Numbered from the stretch's first letter, positions 52,228-62,560 are shown. The stretch: DNA of 64,000 nucleotides from Legionella beliardensis (GCF_900452395.1 NZ_UGNV01000001.1:893501-957500); one strand, 5' to 3'. Numbers and translations: made by a program. Notes: a model not told the origin generated them from the sequence alone.

Positions 52228-52894
52228 GTCTATTTTAAACTGTGTTAACTTAAGTAAAACTTATCATGACGGTGTTAATAAAGTTGAAGTATTAAAAAAG
52301 GTTAATTTAACGATCAATCAGGGCGATAGGTTAGCAATTATTGGGCCTTCAGGCTCTGGGAAAAGTACATTATTGCATTTACTTGGTGGGCTTGATAATC
52401 CTACCAGTGGTCAAATCTTAATGCAGGATATTGCCTGGCAAGAGTTAAGTGAAAAGCAACGTTGTAAGCTGCGCAATAAGCAGTTGGGCTTTATTTATCA
52501 ATTTCATCATTTACTGCCTGAATTTACCGCCGTTGAAAATGTAGCGATGTCACTATTATTAGGCAATGCGGCTATTCCAAATGCGCGTGAACAAGCGACA
52601 GCCATTTTAAATGACGTAGGCCTTGATCATCGCCTAGATCATAAGCCTGCGCAGTTATCAGGTGGTGAGCGACAACGTGTGGCAATCGCGCGTGCCTTAG
52701 TGCACAAGCCGTTCTGCGTGTTGGCTGATGAACCTACAGGTAATTTAGATCAAGCAACAGCCTCAAAAGTATTTGAATTGATGTTAAGTTTAAATAAAAA
52801 TTTAAACACCGCTTTAGTTATAGTAACGCATGATCAACAATTAGCCGCTAAAATGGATAAAATTCTAACTATTAAAGATGGCATACTGACCTAG
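52220..52894 (+). CDS. lolD: lipoprotein-releasing ABC transporter ATPase LolD
   Basis: 224 residues from the ATG at 52220, with GGAGG nine bases upstream. Walker [11 protein letters not shown]-loop [18 protein letters not shown], signature [15 protein letters not shown], Walker [13 protein letters not shown] and the H-loop VTHD are all present. It powers the permease encoded just upstream. The eight-base overlap with lolC indicates translational coupling. The gene is convergent with the cysteine-protease-like gene starting three bases beyond its stop. Confidence 0.95.
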   Translation: MSKSILNCVNLSKTYHDGVNKVEVLKKVNLTINQGDRLAIIGPSGSGKSTLLHLLGGLDNPTSGQILMQDIAWQELSEKQRCKLRNKQLGFIYQFHHLLPEFTAVENVAMSLLLGNAAIPNAREQATAILNDVGLDHRLDHKPAQLSGGERQRVAIARALVHKPFCVLADEPTGNLDQATASKVFELMLSLNKNLNTALVIVTHDQQLAAKMDKILTIKDGILT

Positions 52895-52896
52895 TT

Positions 52897-53622
52897 TTAA
52901 GTAAATTGCCAATATGATACCTGTTGCAAGTAGTTGAGTTCTTCAGATGAATTTAGCTTTCCCGCTTCTTCTGCTGTTTCTACTGTATAATCAGAATAAA
53001 GGTTTTTATGCTTAGTTAATACCTCTCTTTCTGGGGTGCTAGGTTTATTGGGTTTTCCTGGCTTAGGTTTCGGTATGCTAAAAAAAGTATATTTTTTTTG
53101 ATAGTCGATTTCATCAGTATAAATAGAATTTTGAAACTGCGCTGAATAGCCATATTCAAGGTATTTATGATTTTTAATTGAGCCATCGGGCCGCGTACTG
53201 ATATCGATTATGCGCGGGTCCCAAGCATCTACCTCCCATAAGGAGAAGTCATTTTCACCGTCTAAGTGGATTTGTATTTCTAAATAGACATGATCAAATT
53301 TACTTGATTCAACAATACGCATTCTTGCACAAGACCCACAATTGTCAATTTCTTTACCAATTTCTACTAGAAGAAAGTCAGCCAATTCATGGCAGTTGCC
53401 AAGGCCTACATATTGAATAAGATCATGTCGATACATATAGGCATGTTCATTAGATTGGCTTAGTGGATTTCTAACGTTATTTGAAAAATAGTTGTTTTCT
53501 TTGATTTCTCTATGAAATTTTATATAACCGCTTTCTTGGTTTTGAATGGTTATTGTATTTCGGGTGCGTAAAATGGCTTGTTTACATATAGAAACAAATG
53601 CTTCTCTTGTTAAGGCTGGCAT
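52897..53622 (-). CDS. papain/transglutaminase-like cysteine enzyme; candidate effector
   Basis: 241 residues from the ATG at 53622 (a TTG at 53637 is possible; neither has a strong ribosome binding site). GLGNCHELADFLLVE (Cys77), KFDHVYLEIQIH (His111) and LWEVDAWDPRI (Asp132) give an ordered Cys-His-Asp triad with the spacing of papain-like enzymes such as AvrPphB/YopT or transglutaminase-fold effectors. The family is not recognised. The tail is Pro/Lys-rich (PKPKPGKPNKPS). The triad is inferred from motifs; protease, deamidase or transglutaminase activity are all possible. Confidence 0.55.
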   Translation of the reverse strand: MPALTREAFVSICKQAILRTRNTITIQNQESGYIKFHREIKENNYFSNNVRNPLSQSNEHAYMYRHDLIQYVGLGNCHELADFLLVEIGKEIDNCGSCARMRIVESSKFDHVYLEIQIHLDGENDFSLWEVDAWDPRIIDISTRPDGSIKNHKYLEYGYSAQFQNSIYTDEIDYQKKYTFFSIPKPKPGKPNKPSTPEREVLTKHKNLYSDYTVETAEEAGKLNSSEELNYLQQVSYWQFT

Positions 53623-53809
53623 AGAAATGAGTTGCAAATTAAATTTGCTTAAGAATATACCAAGATGTTGATTAATTAAAACATATTATCAGTTTTGGGC
53701 TTAATTGAATCTATGAGTACATATTTTATTCATTGTGTAGAGTAAATTAGTTGACTTGTTTGTTATCTTATTTTACATTCAGTATCTTTTTAATTAAATT
53801 TGATCAAAA

Positions 53810-56800
53810 ATGACTAAAGTATTAATCCGGGCCAATATACAAAAAAAGATGGGTAATGAGTTTGAAGCCTATCAAAAAACAATAGAATCTTTTTTAGCCG
53901 ATCCACATCAACATGGTTTAAATTTTGAAAAACTTGAAGGTGCATTAGGGGCACAGAAAACCTATAGTATTAGGCATAGTAAAAAAAAACGCCTTGTTCT
54001 TTGTCCAATTTTGCATAATGGTCAACAAATCTGGGTGGTAACGGATATCCTTCCTAGGCATCAATATGCAAGACTTAGGTCCTTAGATGATGCCGAAAAG
54101 ACTAGTCTTCTAGCTGCTATGACAGCAGGGTCTTTTGATCAAAACAACGTTAGCGAGCCGGTTATTGAAGTATCGAACAATATAGAATTTTTTAACAATC
54201 AGTTTATTTTATTAGATAATAATCAAGTTCAAGTTCGTGATCAGGGCCTATCATCTTTACCATTAATCATTAGTGGTGCGCCCGGCTCTGGAAAAACCAG
54301 TGTTTTGTTATCGACTGTTAGAAGCTATGTTAATGATACAAACTATGAAGAACCCTTACCCATTTTAATCATTGCCAAATCAGCACAATTAGTAGAATTT
54401 ATGCGCGCTGAATGGGCCGTAAGTGCGGAAGCTGCAGGGGTTGATCCAAAGCGTGTTGTATTTAAGACCCCTGAAGAAATATACACTGACAATTTTGGCC
54501 AAGCTAGGTTTCGGGGCGAAAATGATTTTGTTTTATGGTATCAAGATTACATCAGCAAACAAAACAAATTAAATTCTAATAAAGATAAAAAGCACGATCT
54601 GCTCCCGGGAGCAGAGGAAGCAGCCTTAATCTATCATGAATTTCATACCATGTCAGGTTATGAAACGTTTGAGGATTATGAAAAGGCCATTAACAGCAGT
54701 TTTTCATTATTTGCTAAGAAAAGTATGCGTGCTCGGCTTTGGGACGTTTATCAATACTACAGAGAACATCTCAAGACTTGCCAGGAAATTGATTTATCCT
54801 TTGAGCCTATTATGCTGCAGGAAAAGTATGAATTTATTGGGCTGGATGAAACCCAAGATTTATCTCGATTGCAAATTAAGTCTTTAGCTAAGTCTACCTC
54901 AAGGATGATTTTTAGCATTGGCGATCACCAACGCCTTTTTGGTAGTGAATCAACTATCCCATTTCTTCGTTCTGTTTTTTGGGAACAATTCAAAAAAGAT
55001 ATAACCACCCATAAGGTGTTAAAAGCGTCTTATCGCTGTCCTAAAGCAATTATAGAGGTTGCCAATGGCATTTTACAGCTTAAATACCGAGCCATTGGGG
55101 GTACCTCTTTTTTAGATAAAAATGAGCTTGCTTACGTAGAAGCTAATCCCAATCATTCTCAAACAGGTTCTGTGCAGTGGCTAGAACAACAAAAAGAACT
55201 TTTGTCTTTAATAGAAGCTAATAAAAACAATGCTCATTTTGTAGTCATTACACCAGCTGAGTTTCTTGATGAGGCAATTGCCTTATTTGGTAAGGAGCGA
55301 GTATTTACATCAGCCAACTTTAAAGGATTGCAAGCGAAAAAGGTGCTACTCTATAAGCCTTTATCACAGGAAGGCTTTAAGGCTGCCAGCAGTGCCATTG
55401 GTGAGTCATTTGTACTACAAAATCCGCCAGCTGCGATTGCTAAAACGACTACGGGTAGTATTAGGCATAGCACCTTGTTTAATGAGCTGTTTGTCGCAGC
55501 AACACGGGCCGAAGAGGACTTACTTGTTTTTCAGCCCTATGAACGTCCCCTGCGCTTAGTTAGTAATCCCTTAAAAACCTATATTTTAGCTAAAAATAGT
55601 GGCCAATCGCACACCCAGCCAACTGTTGAATCGTCTAAAGAAGAATGGTTAGCGCATGCTAAGAAGTTAAGAGAACATAACCAACATGCCCAGGCCGAGG
55701 CTATTGAAGCCCGTTTTAAAGACCTTGTAGCTGGCGAACACGATCAACTTATCCTACCATTAAGCCAAGCACAGCCACATAAACTCGCACCAACATCTAC
55801 TAAAGTAGCTGGCTCAAATAAAAAAGCTCGTAAACCGCAACCGCAAACAACCATACCTCCCAAGGAGCAGGTAAAAGTAGTGGCTAGTGGCTATAATCGG
55901 CAAAAAAAACAGGATAAAGCGTTTAAAGAAGCAAGTAAGCCCAATAAAAAATTACATCCTGTTGAGGCATTTTTAGCCAATGAAACAGAGGCGCTTGCCC
56001 ATTTAATCAAGCATAAAGATGCGATCGCCTACGTCTTCCATCTGCGATTAGATACTTTAAATCCCAACTTGCCTACGTTTACACTAATTGATTACCTTGA
56101 GCAGCCCATTAATAAAGAAAAGAAAGACAAATTGATTAGTAATTTAATTAGTCAATTAAACATCGTAGCTAGCTGGAAAAATTTATCCAAGGATCAACAG
56201 CGCCAGCAAGATGGCCTCATGGCGTTACTTTACTACCAACCGGCTAAGGACTTACCGTTAGCGCTTACTGTACTCAAAGAATTACCAAAGGATTCACCTA
56301 CTTGGTATTTTATGTGTCATTTTAAGAAAAATAGAGCGACTAGCCTTAATAAAGAAATCGCGCATGGAAAAGTTGAAGCTGTGGTGAGCTTAAAGCAATT
56401 GGGGTTAATTAATACGCCTGACACGCAGGGGTTTGTGTCCCTACATATTGCAGCTTATGCAGGGCAAGCCCAGATAGTTGAAGACTTAGTTGTGCAAGGT
56501 GCTAATATTAATCAAACGACTCCCTCAAGAGAAACCCCACTTTACATAGCAGCTTATCATGGCTGTGCTGGGGTAGTTAGAGTCCTGGCTAGGCTAGGGG
56601 CAGATCTCAACCTAAGAAATAATAAAGGCGCTTCTCCACTGTATGCAGCGGCCCAACGGGGGTGGATCAATGTAGCTAAGGCATTAATTGAACTAGGGGC
56701 AGATGTTGATGAAATTTACATGTCAAGTACGCCAGATAAGCTACCTACACTACTCGCGCCACTTCATATCGCAGTCTATGAAGGCCACGCTGAAATGGTT

Positions 56801-57730
56801 GAAACTTTAATAACGCTAGGGGCGAACATTAACTTAAGCAATGAGCAGGGCTTCACACCACTACACTTGGCAGCCAATGGCGGACGGATTGAGATAATAA
56901 ACACATTAATTGCACGGGGAGTAGATGTCAATCAAAAGGGTGTCGGGCATGAAACACCACTTTATCTAGCCGCAAGGGCGGGACATGTTGCAGCAGTTAA
57001 TAGGTTAGTTGCTCTAAAAGCAGATATTAGCTTGGGAGATATCCGTGGTACGACGCCACTTCATATCGCAGCCTATGAGGGGCATATTAAAGTAGTTGAG
57101 GCTTTAATTGCGTTAGGGGCAGACATTAACTTAGAAGATCACGAAGGCGCATTGCCCATTCATCATGCAGCTCATCACGGAAGTATTGAAATAGTGAATA
57201 TCTTAATTAAGTTAAGAACAGACATCAATAAGGCAATTAATCGACAAGAAGCGCCTCTTCATATCGCAGCCACAGTAGGGCACGTACAGGTAATTGAAGC
57301 CTTAGTTAAGGCAGGAGCAAACATAAATCAAGTTTATGAAAAAAATAACGCAAGTGCACTGTTTATAGCAGCACAGTATGGTTATCTTGATATAGTAACT
57401 TATCTTCTAGCTAACCATGCTTCTTCGTCTATCGCTTGTAAAACAAAGAGTATAACCTTAATGAAAATAGCGCCTACTGAGGAGGCAAAAGCCAGGGCTA
57501 AAGAGTTTATTGAAAACAAAGGTCAAACAATTACGTCAGAAGATGAACTGCTTATTTTGCCTGCTGATATTGCGTATATCATGGGTCATACAGAAATAGC
57601 ACAATGCTTGCAAAATAATATAAATAAAACAGAGAAAACCCTTAATATAAATCATATGTTTTATAGTCAGAAAAAAGATGAAATTAACGAGAGCTTAGAG
57701 CTAGAGGCACAGAAGCAGATACCTAGATAG
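53810..57730 (+). CDS. UvrD/Rep-like SF1 helicase domain fused to ankyrin repeats; candidate effector
   Basis: 1306 residues. The N-terminal ~590 residues contain SF1 helicase motifs: Walker A SGAPGSGKTSV (~154-164), motif II GLDETQD (~344-350), motif III FSIGDHQRLFG, motif IV-like ASYRCP, and later AATRAEEDLLVF resembling motif VI (VAxTRAxxxL). After a basic linker (~600-730), ~870-1205 holds about ten ankyrin repeats (TPLHIAAYEGHIKVVEALIA type). Ankyrin effectors are common in Legionella; fusion to a helicase-like NTPase is unusual. The motif II DETQ replaces DExQD-type order but keeps the Mg-binding acidic pair. The C-terminus is charged (DEINESLELEA), E-block-like. Confidence 0.75.
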   Translation: MTKVLIRANIQKKMGNEFEAYQKTIESFLADPHQHGLNFEKLEGALGAQKTYSIRHSKKKRLVLCPILHNGQQIWVVTDILPRHQYARLRSLDDAEKTSLLAAMTAGSFDQNNVSEPVIEVSNNIEFFNNQFILLDNNQVQVRDQGLSSLPLIISGAPGSGKTSVLLSTVRSYVNDTNYEEPLPILIIAKSAQLVEFMRAEWAVSAEAAGVDPKRVVFKTPEEIYTDNFGQARFRGENDFVLWYQDYISKQNKLNSNKDKKHDLLPGAEEAALIYHEFHTMSGYETFEDYEKAINSSFSLFAKKSMRARLWDVYQYYREHLKTCQEIDLSFEPIMLQEKYEFIGLDETQDLSRLQIKSLAKSTSRMIFSIGDHQRLFGSESTIPFLRSVFWEQFKKDITTHKVLKASYRCPKAIIEVANGILQLKYRAIGGTSFLDKNELAYVEANPNHSQTGSVQWLEQQKELLSLIEANKNNAHFVVITPAEFLDEAIALFGKERVFTSANFKGLQAKKVLLYKPLSQEGFKAASSAIGESFVLQNPPAAIAKTTTGSIRHSTLFNELFVAATRAEEDLLVFQPYERPLRLVSNPLKTYILAKNSGQSHTQPTVESSKEEWLAHAKKLREHNQHAQAEAIEARFKDLVAGEHDQLILPLSQAQPHKLAPTSTKVAGSNKKARKPQPQTTIPPKEQVKVVASGYNRQKKQDKAFKEASKPNKKLHPVEAFLANETEALAHLIKHKDAIAYVFHLRLDTLNPNLPTFTLIDYLEQPINKEKKDKLISNLISQLNIVASWKNLSKDQQRQQDGLMALLYYQPAKDLPLALTVLKELPKDSPTWYFMCHFKKNRATSLNKEIAHGKVEAVVSLKQLGLINTPDTQGFVSLHIAAYAGQAQIVEDLVVQGANINQTTPSRETPLYIAAYHGCAGVVRVLARLGADLNLRNNKGASPLYAAAQRGWINVAKALIELGADVDEIYMSSTPDKLPTLLAPLHIAVYEGHAEMVETLITLGANINLSNEQGFTPLHLAANGGRIEIINTLIARGVDVNQKGVGHETPLYLAARAGHVAAVNRLVALKADISLGDIRGTTPLHIAAYEGHIKVVEALIALGADINLEDHEGALPIHHAAHHGSIEIVNILIKLRTDINKAINRQEAPLHIAATVGHVQVIEALVKAGANINQVYEKNNASALFIAAQYGYLDIVTYLLANHASSSIACKTKSITLMKIAPTEEAKARAKEFIENKGQTITSEDELLILPADIAYIMGHTEIAQCLQNNINKTEKTLNINHMFYSQKKDEINESLELEAQKQIPR

Positions 57731-57750
57731 CTAATTATAATATTACCTTA

Positions 57751-57783
57751 TTAGAACCAAGCTTTATAAAGCCTTGGTTCTAA
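57751..57783. terminator. bidirectional hairpin between the helicase-ankyrin and asnS genes
   Basis: TTAGAACCAAG and its near complement CTTGGTTCTAA flank a short GCTTTATAAAGC core. It lies between two convergent genes; no T-run. Confidence 0.6.
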
Positions 57784-57800
57784 CATGAGTAAAGAGGCAC

Positions 57801-59204
57801 TTAATAATCAGCATGACCTGGCGTACGAGGAAAGGGAATGGCATCACGGACATTCGCTATACCTGTGACATAAGTAATTAAGCGTTCAAAGCCTAAACCA
57901 AAGCCTGCATGAGGTACTGAGCCATAGCGACGTAAGTCTCTATACCATTGATAATGTTCCTTATCTAACTGGCATTCTTCCATGCGTCTATCAAGAATTT
58001 CTAATCGTTCCTCGCGTTGGCTGCCGCCAATGATTTCGCCTATCCCTGGTGCTAAGACATCCATAGCAGCAACGGTTTTACCATCCTCATTTAGGCGCAT
58101 GTAAAAACCTTTAATGTCTTTCGGATAATCGGTAATAATCACAGGCTTTTTACATAACTCTTCAGCCAAATAACGCTCATGTTCGGATTGTAAATCAAGA
58201 CCCCAACGTACAGGGTATTCGAAGGCTTTTTGCGCTTTTTCTAATTGAGTGATGGCATCAGTGTAAGTCATTATCTCAAATTCTGATTCAATGATGTTTT
58301 CTAAGCGCTCAATGCATCCTGGTGCAATAAATTGATTGAAAAAGGCCATGTCATCTGCACGTTCTTCTAAGACCACTTTACTTAAGTAGCGCAACATGTC
58401 TTGGCTGAGGGTGCAAATTGTTTTCAAATCAGCAAAAGCCACTTCCGGTTCAACCATCCAAAATTCAGCTAAATGGCGGCTGGTATTGGAATTTTCAGCT
58501 CTAAAGGTGGGGCCAAAAGTATAAACGTTAGACATGGCTAAGCAGTATGCTTCAACATTTAACTGCCCAGATACGGTTAAAAACGTCTCGCGGCCAAAGA
58601 AATCTTGCGAAAAATCAATTGAGCCATTTTCTTTTTTAGGTAAGTTCAATAAATCTAAAGTGCTCACGCGAAACATTTCACCTGCGCCTTCACAATCACT
58701 TGCCGTAATGATTGGCGTATGAATCCAAAAAAAACCACGTTCATGAAAGAAACGATGAATGGCTTGTGCAAGCGTATGGCGGATACGAGTAACAGCACTA
58801 ATCGTATTTGTTCTTGGACGCAAATGCGCTACTTCACGTAAAAACTCAAGGGTGTGTTTTTTAGCTTGAATAGGATAGGTTTCAGGGTCGTCAATCCAAC
58901 CGACCACATTAAGAGAATCAACTTGCACTTCAAATGCTTGCCCTTTACCATGCGAAGCCACTAATTTACCGGTGGCTGTAATTGAACAACCTGTTGTTAT
59001 TTTTAAAACATCTTGCTGGTAATTAGGTAATTGTTCAGGAACCACTAACTGCAGTGGCGCAAAGCAAGATCCATCATGTAGATTAATAAAAGACAATCCA
59101 GCTTTGGAATCCCGTCTTGTTTTTACCCAACCTTGGACAGTGACTGTTTCATCAATGCTTATTTCGCCTTCTAAACATTGTTTTACCGTATAAACATCTG
59201 TCAT
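57801..59204 (-). CDS. asnS: asparaginyl-tRNA synthetase
   Basis: 467 residues from the ATG at 59204 (E. coli AsnS is 466); GGAG precedes it by seven bases, whereas the ATG six codons upstream would add an unconserved MIAEYI. An OB-fold anticodon domain ([20 protein letters not shown]) leads the class II catalytic domain: motif 2 [20 protein letters not shown] and motif 3 [10 protein letters not shown]. It charges tRNA-Asn with asparagine in the cytosol. No leader attenuator was found. Confidence 0.97.
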   Translation of the reverse strand: MTDVYTVKQCLEGEISIDETVTVQGWVKTRRDSKAGLSFINLHDGSCFAPLQLVVPEQLPNYQQDVLKITTGCSITATGKLVASHGKGQAFEVQVDSLNVVGWIDDPETYPIQAKKHTLEFLREVAHLRPRTNTISAVTRIRHTLAQAIHRFFHERGFFWIHTPIITASDCEGAGEMFRVSTLDLLNLPKKENGSIDFSQDFFGRETFLTVSGQLNVEAYCLAMSNVYTFGPTFRAENSNTSRHLAEFWMVEPEVAFADLKTICTLSQDMLRYLSKVVLEERADDMAFFNQFIAPGCIERLENIIESEFEIMTYTDAITQLEKAQKAFEYPVRWGLDLQSEHERYLAEELCKKPVIITDYPKDIKGFYMRLNEDGKTVAAMDVLAPGIGEIIGGSQREERLEILDRRMEECQLDKEHYQWYRDLRRYGSVPHAGFGLGFERLITYVTGIANVRDAIPFPRTPGHADY

Positions 59205-59321
59205 TATGTACTCCGCAATCAAATAGAGGGTATTATAGCTTTGCCTTAATCTTAGTGGATAAAGCTATAGAGTTATGGTGAATTTCATTTAAACAGCACG
59301 AAGGCTTTAATGACAAAAAAC

Positions 59322-59348
59322 TTAAGCCTATTTTATTTTTAGGCTTAA
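59322..59348. other. TTAAGCCTA inverted repeat in the divergent asnS upstream region
   Basis: TTAAGCCTA (59322-59330) and TAGGCTTAA (59340-59348) lie between two divergent genes, so a terminator role for either is unlikely; it may be a small repeat or regulatory dyad. A related TTAGGCTTAA motif is near 49999. Confidence 0.3.
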
Positions 59349-59406
59349 AAAAGGGTTTTGTCAGGTAGAAGAAATAATACACTAAATAAAATCAAGAGGG
59401 GAACCT

Positions 59407-59970
59407 ATGTGGGTAAAAGTTATATTGATTTTTTCTCTTTTTTCTACATCATTAGGTTACACCATGGACACGGAAGTAAAACTTTATCGACCTTTTGGTG
59501 ACGTAACGGCACAAGAAGCTTTAGTTGTAAAAGAAACATACCCTGGTGAATGTTGGCAACAATCTGAGCGAATCAAGCGCGAAGACGCTTGGCGCTGTCG
59601 TGTACAAAACAAAATATATGATCCTTGTTTTGTAAAACAATTTAGTGCACATAAACAGGCAATTTGTCCACAGTCGCCTTGGAATGGCGCAAGTATTATG
59701 CTTAATTTAGTCGTGCCCGTTAATAATAGCCAGCATCTCTCATTGGATGTGTCTAAAACTTATCCTTGGGCAATAGAATTAACTACCGGTGAAAAATGCG
59801 AAGCTTCGGATGCTCAAGGAATCTATGATAACATGCCCATACGTTATCATTGCAATAACCAAACGGAGCTCTTAGGAGAACTGCAGCGCTGTAAAACGAC
59901 CTGGACGATACTACAACGTCATAAAGACAATCAAATCACGATGGCGAGCGTCATTAAAGCGTGGTTTTGA
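59407..59970 (+). CDS. secreted hypothetical protein
   Basis: 187 residues with a signal peptide (~1-17, SLGY). The mature protein is strand-rich with conserved-looking WQQSERIKREDAWRCR and cysteine pairs at about 49/64, 74/89 and 133/149/162, likely disulfides. AGGGG lies about six bases upstream of ATG. It is a type of small exported protein widespread in Legionella, without known function. The next gene follows 76 bases later. Confidence 0.7.
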   Translation: MWVKVILIFSLFSTSLGYTMDTEVKLYRPFGDVTAQEALVVKETYPGECWQQSERIKREDAWRCRVQNKIYDPCFVKQFSAHKQAICPQSPWNGASIMLNLVVPVNNSQHLSLDVSKTYPWAIELTTGEKCEASDAQGIYDNMPIRYHCNNQTELLGELQRCKTTWTILQRHKDNQITMASVIKAWF

Positions 59971-60046
59971 TAGAAAGAAACTTTTATCTGTTTTGCAAGG
60001 TGTAATTTGCTAAACTTAAATCACTTTAGTTAAGGAAGGAGTTATT

Positions 60047-60778
60047 TTGCATCATTTAATCGCAAATACTCACCCAACATGGCATGCTATTTTAGAGAAA
60101 TCATTAGCGTGTATGGACAACGATTACCTAGACCAAATACAGCAGCAGACTGATTGGCTGCCTGGATTAGAGAAACTGTTTGCAGCGTTTAAATGGCCTC
60201 TAACCAATATTCAGTATATTTTATTAGGTGAATCGCCTTATCCACGTGCAGAGTCAGCAAATGGCTATGCATTTTGGGATAACGCCGTTAACGCGATATG
60301 GAGTGCTAAGGGACTGAGTAAGGAAGTTAACCGAGCAACGTCGTTACGCAATTTTATAAAAATGCTTCTCTTAGCTCGCGGCGATCTAAAACCGGATGAT
60401 TTATCGCAGGACGCTATTGCAAAACTTAATAAAACGCATTATTGCCAAACCGCTCACGATTTATTTTTAACCATGCTGAATAAAGGTTTTTTATTATTAA
60501 ATGCAACGTTAGTTTTAAGCCAGCCTGTGCGACTGCATGCCAAGCAATGGCGACCTTTTATGGCGAGTTTACTCACTCAATTAGCTGACTATAATTCGTC
60601 AATCCAATTAATTTTATTTGGTTATTTTGCAGCACAAGTACCAGAAACAGCACTTTTTAAAGGCCTGCGCTCAGAGCATCCTTATAATATAAGCTTTATT
60701 ACCAATCCAGAAGTATTGGATTTTTTTAGACCCTTAGACTTATTAAATTGTTATGAACAATCAAAAAACCGTAAATGA
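60047..60778 (+). CDS. uracil-DNA glycosylase superfamily protein, catalytically altered
   Basis: 243 residues from a TTG with AAGGAAGGAG just upstream. The fold follows family-1 UDG: water-activating loop region LLGESPYPRAESANGYAFWD, strand LLLNATLVLSQPVRLH, LFGYFAAQV and the minor-groove loop SEHPYNIS. However the catalytic Asp of GQDPYH is Ser63 and its His is Pro66, so ordinary uracil excision is doubtful. It could be a specialised glycosylase or binding protein. The gene overlaps ubiG by 26 bases, so both are co-expressed. Confidence 0.7.
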   Translation: MHHLIANTHPTWHAILEKSLACMDNDYLDQIQQQTDWLPGLEKLFAAFKWPLTNIQYILLGESPYPRAESANGYAFWDNAVNAIWSAKGLSKEVNRATSLRNFIKMLLLARGDLKPDDLSQDAIAKLNKTHYCQTAHDLFLTMLNKGFLLLNATLVLSQPVRLHAKQWRPFMASLLTQLADYNSSIQLILFGYFAAQVPETALFKGLRSEHPYNISFITNPEVLDFFRPLDLLNCYEQSKNRK

Positions 60779-61448
60779 AGAAGAAATCGCTAAGTTTGCT
60801 AAGCTCGCCACCAATTGGTGGGATAAAAATGGGGCATTAAAAACGCTACATGATATTAATCCTGTGCGTTTAAATTTTATTAAGGAATTTAGTAGTCTTA
60901 AGCATAAAACTATTCTTGATGTGGGCTGTGGTGGTGGTATCTTAAGTGAAGCCATGGCGCGTGAAGATGCTGTTATTACTGGCATTGATGCTGAAGAGAG
61001 TGCAATTGAAGTGGCGCTTAAACACGCGAGCTTGAATCATTTAAAGATTAATTATTGTTGTATACCCATTGAAAGCTATGAGGCAACAAGTTTTGACATG
61101 ATTACCTGCATGGAAATGCTTGAGCATGTTTCAGAGCCACAATATGTAATTAAGCATTGTGCTCGTTTATTAAAGCCTGGTGGGCTTTTGTTTTTATCTA
61201 CAATTAATCGGACACTCAAAGCATATATGGCAGCGATCATTGCCGCAGAGTACCTCTTGCGTTTACTACCGCAACAAACACATGATTATAATAAATTTAT
61301 AAAGCCTGCTGAATTAGCGCTCATGGTAAGAGCAGAGGGCTTAGAATTGATTGGTTTAAAAGGCATGTCTTATAATCCACTGAATCGCTCTGGTCAACTA
61401 CAATCTTCAGTGGATGTTAATTATTTAATGTGCTGTAGAAAATGCTAA
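60753..61448 (+). CDS. ubiG: ubiquinone biosynthesis O-methyltransferase UbiG
   Basis: 231 residues. FAKLATNWWDKNGALKTLHD and INPVRLNFI are the UbiG N-terminal signature; LDVGCGGGILSEAMA is the SAM-binding loop, and ITCMEMLEHV and LFLSTINRT follow in order. It performs both O-methylations of ubiquinone synthesis at the inner membrane face. It starts inside the upstream UDG-like gene (26-base overlap) without its own clear ribosome binding site, implying coupled translation. A hairpin follows. Confidence 0.95.
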   Translation: MNNQKTVNEEEIAKFAKLATNWWDKNGALKTLHDINPVRLNFIKEFSSLKHKTILDVGCGGGILSEAMAREDAVITGIDAEESAIEVALKHASLNHLKINYCCIPIESYEATSFDMITCMEMLEHVSEPQYVIKHCARLLKPGGLLFLSTINRTLKAYMAAIIAAEYLLRLLPQQTHDYNKFIKPAELALMVRAEGLELIGLKGMSYNPLNRSGQLQSSVDVNYLMCCRKC

Positions 61449-61478
61449 ATCTATCTATTATTGTATAAGTGGAAAAAC

Positions 61479-61508
61479 TCCCTAGTTGGCAAGCTTATTA
61501 ACTAGGGA
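61479..61508. terminator. bidirectional hairpin between ubiG and the ProQ/FinO gene
   Basis: TCCCTAGTT (61479-61487) and AACTAGGGA (61500-61508) form a perfect 9-bp stem between convergent genes, with A- and T-rich flanks. Confidence 0.7.
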
Positions 61509-61518
61509 AATAAATCGT

Positions 61519-61908
61519 TTAAGCGCTTTGTTCCTTTTCCTTTGCCTTTGTAGCTGGGTTATTTTTTTTCTCTCCATAACGCTGTTGATAACGTTGATAA
61601 GCGTATTTAGCTTGCTCAGCCGTAACCACATCAACCTCATTACCATACAGATCAATTCGAGCACTATCGGCTTTTTGGCAGCTAAGATAAGCCGGTGAAG
61701 AGCTATAATAGCTTAATGCTTCCCTTAGTGCTTTTTTGCTAAAAGGCGGGGAGTCTAGGCGATCATAAAATTCTACAATCTCATCAAAGATACCAATTTG
61801 CAAAGGTTTAACTTGTCTGCCTTTTTTAAAAAAGGCATTCGGGAAGTGCTCAATAAGCCAATTAATAATCGTTTGCTTATCTTTTTTTACGCCATCGTTT
61901 TGATTCAT
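61519..61908 (-). CDS. ProQ/FinO family RNA chaperone
   Basis: 129 residues. IINWLIEHFPNAFFKKGRQV, KPLQIGIFDEIV, KKALREALSYYSSSPAYLSC and a basic tail (YQQRYGEKKNNPATKAKEKE) form the FinO fold: the RNA-binding helices and the conserved KPL/GI and Y/R residues. Such proteins stabilise sRNAs and mediate pairing; in L. pneumophila RocC represses competence with sRNA RocR. Whether this is the RocC orthologue cannot be decided here. It is near the Rsm-type sRNA, but no direct link is implied. Confidence 0.9.
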   Translation of the reverse strand: MNQNDGVKKDKQTIINWLIEHFPNAFFKKGRQVKPLQIGIFDEIVEFYDRLDSPPFSKKALREALSYYSSSPAYLSCQKADSARIDLYGNEVDVVTAEQAKYAYQRYQQRYGEKKNNPATKAKEKEQSA

Positions 61909-62560
61909 AATTCAACTCAAAAATAGTTAATTCCGCTTTAAGGGGTAACGTGCGTTTAGCGATATAAAAGCCCGCATCGCTTTTATATTGGACTCACGTT
62001 GATTAAAGCTAAACAGTATACAAGTTTATGTTAGATTATAAACTATCATAATCTAAAAATTTGCTAAGGTAGGATTTTTTTCTAGAAAAGATGACTTATA
62101 TCTGACATTCCCACGATCTTTTGTTAATTTTTAGATTAAAAGTATTTGAAATTAAAACGTTAACCAACCTATTAGCCTTGCCTAAATCCATTTGCTCGTC
62201 TTTGCGAGCAAAGCGAAGCGAAGCAATCCAGGTCGGGTTTTGACAAACTTACCGGATTGGATTGCTTTACCTTTACTTTATAAAGATTCGCAACGACTTT
62301 TTTCATCTAGCTTGGCTTTCTACGCAACAATGCCGCACGGGAGTGACAACTAGTCACATGGTTTGGATTATACAAATTTAATAGCTTAAAAAATTTTACG
62401 ACTATTTTTATATTTTAATTTTGTAGTCTTTGACCCATTAAGAAGAACAATATTAGTGCAGTTTTTTTTGCTTCAGTAAAATTATGAGATGGAGTGTAAA
62501 TAAAATTGTCTAAGAAAAGAAGCCTTTTCCCACCTAATCTGTAATAAATGGAATTAGTAA
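61909..62560. other. intergenic region with a dispersed repeat
   Basis: At 62191-62345 is a composite repeat: CGTCTTTGCGAGCAAAGCGA, GAAGCAATCCA paired with TGGATTGCTT, and CTACGCAACAATGCC, the last matching the repeat at 11879-11931 in reverse. The rest is AT-rich. No protein gene is seen. Confidence 0.6.
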
